Source: Dehalococcoidales bacterium (GTDB lineage Bacteria; Chloroflexota; Dehalococcoidia; Dehalococcoidales; Fen-1064). From it: DNA of 64,000 bases. This document shows positions 56,742-64,000 of this stretch, piece by piece. How positions within the stretch are numbered: the stretch's first letter is position 1; every line of letters begins with the position of its first letter. The notes beneath the pieces were generated by a model. That model did not search any database. It was not told the origin of the DNA and saw nothing but the letters and a program-made list of their open reading frames with translations. The DNA lies in assembly GCA_016783135.1 (NCBI GenBank), contig JADHXC010000002.1:23071-87070 (forward strand), given 5' to 3'. Position numbers and translations under genes: made by a program.

Positions 56742-57854
56742 ATGAGGGAGGTAGTGGTACTGGGGGCGGGCCTTCACCGCTACGGCATCTACCCGGACAA
56801 GACCTTCATTTCCATGGGCGTGGAAGCGTGCCAGCTCGCCTTTACCGATGCCGGGATACAGTGGCCGGATGTTGAGGTGGGTTACTGCGCCTCGGGAAAC
56901 CAGACGGCCTTCAGCGGGCACGCTATCGCCGGTAGCCTGGGCACCTTCGGGGCCACCATGACCAACGTGGAGAACGCCTCGGCAAGCGGGTGTTCCGCCT
57001 TCCGCGAGGCCTACCTGGCCATCACCTCCGGCCTGCACGATGTCGCCATCGCCATCGGCGTGGACAAGCTCCGTTCGTACCGGCGTTCCTCTTCGTCAAA
57101 AGGCGAGGATACGGTCAAAGCACCGGAGTCCACCGGAGCGATGATGGGATTCGCCTTCCGCGCCCGGGAGCACATGGCCCAGTACGGCACGACGATAGAC
57201 CAGCTGGCCAGGGTAAGTGTCAAGAGCCACCAGAACGCCAGCTTCAACCCCTACGCCCACTTCCAGGAGACGGTGACTCTTGAGGAAGTTCACAACGCCC
57301 GGACGGTGGTCGACCCGCTGACTGTTCTTCACTGCTGCCCCTGGGACGAAGGTGCCGCCGCAGTTGTTCTTTGTTCCGGTGAAGCAGCCGGACGCTTTAC
57401 GGATAAGGCCTGCCCCAGGGTGCTCGCCTCCGCCTGTACCGGCCTGACCGGGGGCGACCCGTTGGTAGACCTTACCCAGGTGACCGCCTACAAGGCGTAT
57501 GACATGGCTGGTTGCGGACCCGAAGACCTCAACCTGATTGAGGTCCACGACGCCGCCACTATCGAGGAAATCCTCTACTACGAAGCCCTGGGTCTGTGCC
57601 CGCAGGGTGAAGGCGGGCGCTTCATCGAAAGCGGTGCCGCTGATATAACCGGGCGCAGTCCGGTCAACACCAGCGGCGGCCTGATATCCATGGGACACCC
57701 CATCGGCCCCACCGGACTGGGCCAGATTGCCGAAATACTGTGGCAGATGCGCGGGCAGTGCGGAGGCCGCCAGGTACCCGGCAACCCTCGCCTCGGCCTC
57801 GCCCACATGGTCGGTGCCGGCGGTGTCTGCTTTGTCCATATACTGGGGATATAG
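56742..57854 (+). CDS. thiolase family / lipid-transfer-like protein
   Basis: NASASGCSAFREAYLAITSG, SCGC-type region replaced; VNTSGGLISMGHPIGPTGLGQI. Confidence 0.85.
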   Translation: MREVVVLGAGLHRYGIYPDKTFISMGVEACQLAFTDAGIQWPDVEVGYCASGNQTAFSGHAIAGSLGTFGATMTNVENASASGCSAFREAYLAITSGLHDVAIAIGVDKLRSYRRSSSSKGEDTVKAPESTGAMMGFAFRAREHMAQYGTTIDQLARVSVKSHQNASFNPYAHFQETVTLEEVHNARTVVDPLTVLHCCPWDEGAAAVVLCSGEAAGRFTDKACPRVLASACTGLTGGDPLVDLTQVTAYKAYDMAGCGPEDLNLIEVHDAATIEEILYYEALGLCPQGEGGRFIESGAADITGRSPVNTSGGLISMGHPIGPTGLGQIAEILWQMRGQCGGRQVPGNPRLGLAHMVGAGGVCFVHILGI

Positions 57855-57926
57855 GCGTCTGACGGATTCTCCCCGGCATCATTCGGCGCGGTGTCCCATA
57901 TCCATCCCCCCCAATCCGAACGGTTG

Positions 57927-57935
57927 TGCTACAAT
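57927..57935 (+). promoter_or_regulatory. extended -10 promoter (TG-C-TACAAT) immediately 5' of dinB
   Basis: TGCTACAAT with 5 nt (AAGGC) before ATG 57941. Confidence 0.4.
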
Positions 57936-57940
57936 AAGGC

Positions 57941-59167
57941 ATGTCCACCATGACCCTGATGCACATTGACCTCGATGCCTTCTTTGTCTCCGTGGAGCAG
58001 GTGCTCAACCCGGAACTGAAGGGCAAGCCGGTGGTCGTCGGTGGGCGGCCGGACCGGAGGGGCGTGGTCGCCGCCGCCTCGTACGAGGCACGCGCCTACG
58101 GTCTGCACTCCGCCATGCCGCTGGCCACTGCCGTACGCCTCTGTCCCCAGGCTATCTTCATCGAAGGCAGCTTCCCCCGGTACCGGCAGGCCTCCGGTAA
58201 GTTCATGGCCATTCTGGCCGACTTCTCTCCCTTCCTGGAGCCGCTGGGACTGGATGAGGCCTTTCTGGACGTCACCGGCTTCGAGTCGCTCTACGGCTCC
58301 ATTCACCGTATGGCGCTGGCAATCAAGCAGCGGGTCAGGGAAGAGCAGGGACTGTGTGCCTCGATAGGCGTCGCCGGCTGCAAGGTGGTCGCCAAGGTCG
58401 CCTCCGACCTCTCCAAGCCGGACGGTCTCATCGAGGTTCCGGCAGGAGAGGAGAGGACTTTCCTGACACCTCTGGCTATTGACAAGCTGCCCGGAATCGG
58501 TAAGAGAACAGAACAGAGATTGAGGGGCATCGGAGTGAAGACCATAGGTGAGCTATCACTTGTGCCCCTGAAAGCCCTGAAAAGCCATTTTGGTGCGTCT
58601 GGTGAGGTACTACACCGCCATTCGAACGGAATCGATAGCCGCAAAGTGTCACCACCGGGCGAGGCGAAGTCCATCAGCCGGGAGACCACTTTCGACAAGG
58701 ACCTCTCGGAGCGGCCGATGCTGGAAGCAACCCTGCGCTATCTCAGCGAAAGGGTTGGCAGCGACCTGCGTCATCGTGGCAAGCAGGCGAAGTGCGTGAC
58801 CCTGAAACTGCGCTACGCTGATTTCACCACCATTACGCGCAGTTACACCCTATCACAGACTACCGACACCGACCAGACGATATTCGATACCGGCGTCCAG
58901 CTGATGCGGAAGGCCCTCGCTGCGGAAAGTCAACCGATACGCCTCATCGGCATCGGGGTGTCAAGCCTGGCGGAACCGAGCCGTCAACTGTTGCTGCTGG
59001 AGCCTTCCGGCAAGAGGCAGGAGCAGTTGGACCGGGCCATCGACCGCATCCGGGACAGGTACGGCTTCAGCGCCATCCAGACCGGCCGCACCCTGCGCCT
59101 GAGAGACATCTTCCCCCCGGATGACGGCGGAGACTATACCCTGCAGACGCCGGGGCTTTCCAGGTAA
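57941..59167 (+). CDS. dinB: DNA polymerase IV (Y-family)
   Basis: MHIDLDAFFVSVEQVLNPELKGKPVVVGG, LEPLGLDEAFLDVTG, ASIGVAGCKVVAKVASDLSKPDGL. Confidence 0.95.
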   Translation: MSTMTLMHIDLDAFFVSVEQVLNPELKGKPVVVGGRPDRRGVVAAASYEARAYGLHSAMPLATAVRLCPQAIFIEGSFPRYRQASGKFMAILADFSPFLEPLGLDEAFLDVTGFESLYGSIHRMALAIKQRVREEQGLCASIGVAGCKVVAKVASDLSKPDGLIEVPAGEERTFLTPLAIDKLPGIGKRTEQRLRGIGVKTIGELSLVPLKALKSHFGASGEVLHRHSNGIDSRKVSPPGEAKSISRETTFDKDLSERPMLEATLRYLSERVGSDLRHRGKQAKCVTLKLRYADFTTITRSYTLSQTTDTDQTIFDTGVQLMRKALAAESQPIRLIGIGVSSLAEPSRQLLLLEPSGKRQEQLDRAIDRIRDRYGFSAIQTGRTLRLRDIFPPDDGGDYTLQTPGLSR

Positions 59168-59240
59168 CTCCAACACAGTAGACTTGCCATCTCTATCCAC
59201 CCTCCCTTATAATAGACTCCATCTGCCTCAGGAGTATGTC

Positions 59241-59624
59241 ATGAACAGGAAACGTTTCATTATCGAGATGGGCACCGGGGTCGACCAGCACGGCCAGGAC
59301 ATGACCGAGGCGGCCACCAGGGCGATCAAGGACGCCGTCGCCCGTGTCTGCCTCATCGGCCTGCTGGAGCTGGTGGAGTTGAAAGACCTCGACGGCATGC
59401 TCGTTGAGGTACTCGTTGCCTGTCCCCGCCCTGCAGATGTGGATACCGATGAAGTCCTCAAGGCCCTGCCCTTCGGCCGGAAGGAAATAAAGGTGGTAGA
59501 GGGCGGCATGATTGTGCACGGGCACCAGGCCGCAAGTATGGGAGATAAATCAGACGAAATCATCGTGGCCAACGCAGCCGTCACGGTATGCGTTGATGCT
59601 GACAGGGCCGTCATAAGGAGCTAG
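59241..59624 (+). CDS. Lin0512-like conserved protein of unknown function
   Basis: KRFIIEMGTGVDQHGQDMTEAATRAIKDAVARVCLIGLLEL. Confidence 0.75.
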   Translation: MNRKRFIIEMGTGVDQHGQDMTEAATRAIKDAVARVCLIGLLELVELKDLDGMLVEVLVACPRPADVDTDEVLKALPFGRKEIKVVEGGMIVHGHQAASMGDKSDEIIVANAAVTVCVDADRAVIRS

Positions 59625-59658
59625 TTCAGCCCAGCCACAGGAGAGGAGGCCGGTAAAG

Positions 59659-60579
59659 ATGCCATCATATGCCTATTTCCATAACCGGATTGTACCCCTG
59701 GAAGAAGCCAGGCTCAGTGTCATGACGAACTTTATGCACTACGGCACGGGCGTCTTCGAGGGCATCCGGGGCAACTGGAACAGCGACCACAAGCAGATAT
59801 ACCTGTTCCGCCTCAAGGAGCATTACCAGCGGATGCTGAACGGCTGTCATCTACTGAATATCGAGCTGCCCCACACCCTGGAGGACCTCTGCCGGATGAC
59901 CGTGGAGGTTGTCGTGAAGTGCGGGTTCGAGGAGGATGTCTACGTCCGTCCCCTCGCCTACAAAAGTGGCGAGGGAACCACCCAGGCCATGGGCGTGCGC
60001 CTCCATAATCTGGACAGTGATTTCCTGATGTTCTCCTTCCCCTGGGGACGCTACCTGGACACCGACCGGGCGAGGTGCTGCGTCTCTTCATGGCGGTTCC
60101 CCGGTGAGGTACCACGCGCCAAGCTTACCGGCCTCTACGTGACCAACGCCGCCGCCAAGACCGAGGCCATTGAGAACGGTTTCGACGAGGCCATCATGTT
60201 GACGCCGAATGGACACGTCGCCGAGGGTAGCGGAGAGAACCTCTTCCTGGTAATCGATGGCAAGCTGGTAACACCGCCCGGCTCGGATGGCATACTGATT
60301 GGCATCACACGGGACGCTGCCATCACCCTGGCCAGGGAGGAACTGGGCATCGGGACAATAGAGAGGCATATCGCTCGCAATGAGCTCTACACTGCCGACG
60401 AGTGCTTCCTGACCGGCACCGCTGCCCACATCACCCCCGTCGCCGAAATAGACCGCCGCAAGGTTGCCGACGGCGAAATCGGCAAGGTGACGGCAAAGCT
60501 GCAGGAGCTCTACCACGACGTTATCCTGAGCAACAATCCGAAGTACGCCGGCTGGTGCACGCCGGTATACAAGAAGTAG
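59659..60579 (+). CDS. ilvE: branched-chain amino acid aminotransferase
   Basis: MHYGTGVFEGIRGNW, YVRPLAYKSGEG, GHVAEGSGENLFLVIDGKLVTPP. Confidence 0.93.
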   Translation: MPSYAYFHNRIVPLEEARLSVMTNFMHYGTGVFEGIRGNWNSDHKQIYLFRLKEHYQRMLNGCHLLNIELPHTLEDLCRMTVEVVVKCGFEEDVYVRPLAYKSGEGTTQAMGVRLHNLDSDFLMFSFPWGRYLDTDRARCCVSSWRFPGEVPRAKLTGLYVTNAAAKTEAIENGFDEAIMLTPNGHVAEGSGENLFLVIDGKLVTPPGSDGILIGITRDAAITLAREELGIGTIERHIARNELYTADECFLTGTAAHITPVAEIDRRKVADGEIGKVTAKLQELYHDVILSNNPKYAGWCTPVYKK

Positions 60580-60600
60580 ATTCTACCCCCGGAGGCCCGC

Positions 60601-61233
60601 ATGATAGTAAATGAGTTTGTAACCGGCGTGGTTGTATTCCTCATCGGTTACCTGCTGGGCTCAATGCCCTCGGCGTACATCTTCACCCGGATGTCCAGCG
60701 GCAAGGATATCCGGAAGCTGGGCGGGGGGAACGTCGGCGGGCTGAACACCTTCCGTGAAGTGGGCGCTCTGCCGGCCATAGCCGTCGGTATCATAGACTT
60801 CGGCAAGGGGGCAGCAGCGGTGGCAATTGCCCACTGGTTGCTGAAGGTAGACCCGGTCTACGTCTTCCTGGCGGCGGGGGCGGCAGTGGTGGGTCACAAC
60901 TGGATGGTCTGGCTGAGATTCAGCGGCGGCAAGGGCATGGGAGCCACAGTAGGTGCCCTGGCAGTCCTGATGCCGGTCTACGGTTACCTGACCGGGCTGT
61001 GGGTTCTACTCGGCATAATTGCTGTGCCATTTGCAATCACCCGCAATGTCGCCCTGTCCATGGGAATCGGCCTGGTGGCCCTGCCCTTTATTGCGTGGCT
61101 GGGGACACATTCGGGCATGTTTGTCATCTGGTCGGTGATTGTGGGGCTGATTATTGCGGCAAAGTTTGCGCCCACGGCACTGGGGGTTATATCTCGGAGT
61201 ACGGGGGTCAAGGACTTCATCCGCGGACGTTAG
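60601..61233 (+). CDS. plsY: glycerol-3-phosphate acyltransferase PlsY-like
   Basis: YLLGSMPSAYIFTRMSSGKDIRKLGGGNVGGLNTFREVG, VVGHNWMVWLRFSGGKGMGATVG. Confidence 0.85.
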   Translation: MIVNEFVTGVVVFLIGYLLGSMPSAYIFTRMSSGKDIRKLGGGNVGGLNTFREVGALPAIAVGIIDFGKGAAAVAIAHWLLKVDPVYVFLAAGAAVVGHNWMVWLRFSGGKGMGATVGALAVLMPVYGYLTGLWVLLGIIAVPFAITRNVALSMGIGLVALPFIAWLGTHSGMFVIWSVIVGLIIAAKFAPTALGVISRSTGVKDFIRGR

Positions 61234-61242
61234 GCCGACGGG

Positions 61243-61854
61243 CTAGCCGGACGGTTGCTGGCCGACGAGGTTCCCCTGCAACGACCTCAACAGGCATATA
61301 ATCTGGCTGCTCTCTTCAAGCATGGTAGTGCAGTTGTAGGCGTCTTCAAGTAGTTGTCCGACGGCAAAACTACCATGGCCGTGCACCACCGCCACCAGAT
61401 GTTCATTAAGGGCATCGGCAATTGTTTCGGCAAGCTCCCCGGGTTTGACCACCATGTTCCAGCCCAGTACAGGAACCCGGCCCACCACTTCAAGGCCCTC
61501 GGCGCTATTGGGGACAATCTCAGTGGTCGTGAGTGATAGGGCGACGGCATAGGGCGGGTGGGCGTGGATAATCGCCTGCGCCGGGGTTGCCTGGTAGATG
61601 GCACGGTGAACGGCCAGTTCGGACGAAGCCAATGGTGTCGAACGGTCATTCTTACTGACACCGGTCTCAATCAGATCGTGTTCCTGGAGACAACCGAGCA
61701 TGGCACCACGACGGGTGATAAGGATGCGGTTCCTCAACCTGATACTAAGGTTGCCAGTATGGGAGGCGACAATCCCCCTGATAAACAGGTCACGTCCTAC
61801 GCTCTGGAACTGAGTCAGCATCTCTACTTCCTGAATTAACGCCGATTCCCGCAC
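61243..61854 (-). CDS. class II aldolase/adducin family protein
   Basis: IVASHTGNLSIRLRNRILITRRGAMLG, AIIHAHPPYAVALS, HGHGSFAVG. Confidence 0.88.
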   Translation of the reverse strand: MRESALIQEVEMLTQFQSVGRDLFIRGIVASHTGNLSIRLRNRILITRRGAMLGCLQEHDLIETGVSKNDRSTPLASSELAVHRAIYQATPAQAIIHAHPPYAVALSLTTTEIVPNSAEGLEVVGRVPVLGWNMVVKPGELAETIADALNEHLVAVVHGHGSFAVGQLLEDAYNCTTMLEESSQIICLLRSLQGNLVGQQPSG

Positions 61855-62009
61855 CGCCCAATCAGACTACGGGTAGCAGGAACTACGCCTGACGAGGCTC
61901 ATCATGCGTAATGTACACCCGTCAACGAAGGAATGTCAAACCGAAAGAAAGCACCGGACTGAAGCCGCCTGCGGTACAATGCTAAGTAATAAGCGCTAAG
62001 GCTACAGAT

Positions 62010-62080
62010 GTCATTCTGAACGAATTGAAGAAGCTCTCTTGTTGCGACAGAAAGTTGCGCTTCGTTCTGTTCAGAATGAC
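62010..62080. repeat. short element with 12-bp perfect terminal inverted repeats
   Basis: GTCATTCTGAAC (62010-62021) and GTTCAGAATGAC (62069-62080). Confidence 0.5.
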
Positions 62081-62115
62081 CTGGTATACCTGTGCGCCGC
62101 GGGACCGGCTACCGG

Positions 62116-62403
62116 CTATGCGTCGGTTTCCTGCCCGCCGGCCAGAGCCTGGTTCAGCTTTTTCACGAGGCGCGCTTTCCGCCGGGCAGCGTTGTTAGAA
62201 TGGATGACGCCCTTGGTCACAGCTTTGTCCAGGGAGAAGATGGCAACAGCCACAGCTTCCCGGGCGGCCTCAAACTCTCCGGTGACGATAAGCCGTCCCG
62301 CCCGGACAACATTGCTCCGGCATTGGGTGCGGACCGACCTGTTGCGCTGGCGCCGCTCTTCACTCACGCGCACGTGTCTCTTGGCTGACTTGGTGATGGG
62401 CAA
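62116..62403 (-). CDS. rpsT: 30S ribosomal protein S20
   Basis: MPITKSAKRHVRVSEERRQRNRSVRTQCRS...IHSNNAARRKARLVKKLNQAL. Confidence 0.93.
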   Translation of the reverse strand: MPITKSAKRHVRVSEERRQRNRSVRTQCRSNVVRAGRLIVTGEFEAAREAVAVAIFSLDKAVTKGVIHSNNAARRKARLVKKLNQALAGGQETDA

Positions 62404-62523
62404 TCTCTACCTCCTCGCTCCTTTGGTTCAACACTTTCCCGATTACGCAGGCCTGCTCTGATATCAGACCTGACCTGGCATCAGGGGTATTTTTCAATGG
62501 TACTCTCCGGTTGTGGCAGCATT

Positions 62524-64000
62524 TCAGGTCGGTGGGCTGGTCTCAACAACGCTACCTTCGCCTACACGGGTGATATTCAAAACGCCCCGGATTCTCTCAG
62601 CCCTGGACAGGAGCTTGCTCAACTGCGGCAGGTTTCCTATCTCCACGGTAAGGAATATTGAAATCGTCTGGTCTTCGTTGTAGACCAGGTTCACGGCAAC
62701 GATGTTGACCTTCTCCTCGGCGACCAGGGTACTGATATCGCGCATCAGCCCTACTCTATCCCAGGCGTCCACCCTGATCTTGACCGGGTGCAGCACACTG
62801 ACCTTGCCCCATTCCACCGGGACCATTCGCTCTTTTTCCTCTTCATTGATGATGTTGCTGCAGTCCTTGCGGTGAACCGTCACACCCCGGCTCCGCGTGA
62901 TATAGCCGATAATTTCGTCGCCGGGCAGGGGATGGCAGCACTGCGCCAGATTGGTGAGCATATCGCCCGCGCCCAGGACATTGACCTCAGAGTCCGTGCT
63001 CTTTGGCCGTGCCGCCTCGATGACCTTTGGCTCCTCTTCCTCCGCGGCCAGCTTGGCGGTAATCTGGTGAAGGTTAATCCCCCCATAACCGATGGAGTTG
63101 TAGAACTCGTCCAGGGTATCGTATTTGAATAGCGCCGCCAGGTTCTCGCGTTCGCTGAACTTCATACCCAGCTGCCTCATCAACTTTTCCAGAAGCTCCC
63201 GGCCCCGCTCTACATTTTCCGTCCGCTCCCGCTTCTTGAACCACTGCCGTATCTTCTCCCGGGCGTGAGAAGTCTTGATGTAGCCCAGGTGAGAGTTCAG
63301 CCAGTCACGGCTCGGACCGCGGTCTAATTTGGCTGCGAGGACCTGGACGATATCACCGTTGTTGAGTTCGTAGTTCAGCGGCACCATCCGCCCGTTCACC
63401 TTGGCGCCAATGCAGCGGTGTCCGAGGTCCGTGTGAACACGGTAGGCAAAATCAAGAGGGGTAGAGCCCCTGGGCAGGTCCTTGATTTCCCCCTTGGGCG
63501 TATAGACAAAGACCTGGTCACTGAATACGTCTGTCCTGACCGACTCCAGGAACTCCTCTGCGCCGTGCAACTCGCGGTGCCACTCAATCAACTGGCGCAG
63601 CCAGCCGACGCCATCCTCGACACCACCATCCGGCTTGCCGCCCTCCTTATAATGCCAGTGAACCGCCACCCCATATTCGGAAACGTGGTGCATTTCATGG
63701 GTGCGTATCTGTACCTCCAGAGAGGTGGTACCGTGACATATCACCGTGGTGTGCAGGGACTGGTATCCATTCGTTTTGGGAGTAGCTATGTAGTCGTTGA
63801 ACTGGTCGGGCAGTGGGTGCCACAGGGCATGGACAATACCCAGGACAGTGTAGCAGTCATTCACCGTGTCCACCAGCACCCGAAGTGCCAGCAGGTCATG
63901 AATATCATCGAAGTCCTTGCCAAGTGCAGCGTACCGCTCTATTTTGCGGTGTATGCTGTAGAGGTGCTTGGGTCTACCAAACACCTCAGCCTTCAGGCCC
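62524..64000 (-). CDS. RelA/SpoT bifunctional (p)ppGpp synthetase/hydrolase, N-terminus beyond window
   Basis: IHDLLALRVLVDTVNDCYTVLGIVHALWHPLPDQFNDYIATPKTNGYQSLHTTV, TGS and ACT regions; frame open to the window end. Confidence 0.93.
   Translation of the reverse strand, partial: GLKAEVFGRPKHLYSIHRKIERYAALGKDFDDIHDLLALRVLVDTVNDCYTVLGIVHALWHPLPDQFNDYIATPKTNGYQSLHTTVICHGTTSLEVQIRTHEMHHVSEYGVAVHWHYKEGGKPDGGVEDGVGWLRQLIEWHRELHGAEEFLESVRTDVFSDQVFVYTPKGEIKDLPRGSTPLDFAYRVHTDLGHRCIGAKVNGRMVPLNYELNNGDIVQVLAAKLDRGPSRDWLNSHLGYIKTSHAREKIRQWFKKRERTENVERGRELLEKLMRQLGMKFSERENLAALFKYDTLDEFYNSIGYGGINLHQITAKLAAEEEEPKVIEAARPKSTDSEVNVLGAGDMLTNLAQCCHPLPGDEIIGYITRSRGVTVHRKDCSNIINEEEKERMVPVEWGKVSVLHPVKIRVDAWDRVGLMRDISTLVAEEKVNIVAVNLVYNEDQTISIFLTVEIGNLPQLSKLLSRAERIRGVLNITRVGEGSVVETSPPT

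Noticed and set aside
57096-57839. 247-aa minus-strand ORF
   Set aside because: Antisense to the thiolase-like gene; shadow ORF.

Overview
Bacterial chromosomal window with dense, mostly operonic coding on both strands. By overall feel it could be Chloroflexota/Dehalococcoidia, but taxonomy is inference only. Most of it is housekeeping: polA, mutM, gltX, rluD-type, lspA, recN, dinB, ilvE, plsY, rpsT and relA/spoT (cut by the right edge), plus a Trk potassium-uptake module and comEA/comEC. The most interesting region is ~0.67-7.1 kb: a lysine 2,3-aminomutase-like radical SAM enzyme, two translationally overlapping D-Ala-D-Ala-ligase-like ATP-grasp enzymes, a GNAT, a MarC membrane protein, a truncated GNAT remnant and a GNAT-histone-deacetylase-like fusion. 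This is a candidate pathway for making, ligating and reversibly acetylating a beta-amino-acid compound. Accessory signals include a seven-blade surface propeller flanked by TnpB-like debris, a 3' tRNA-Arg fragment, a tRNA-Lys relic, a MITE-like family with TAGCAnGGTGnTGAAAAA termini, gene relics (acyl-CoA synthetase, frameshifted GNAT), small ORFs missed by the ORF track, tandem hairpins, a probable ATT-start comEA and possibly leaderless polA and dinB mRNAs. No CRISPR array, rRNA or intact tRNA was recognised. All family names come from reading translated motifs; no searches were run.
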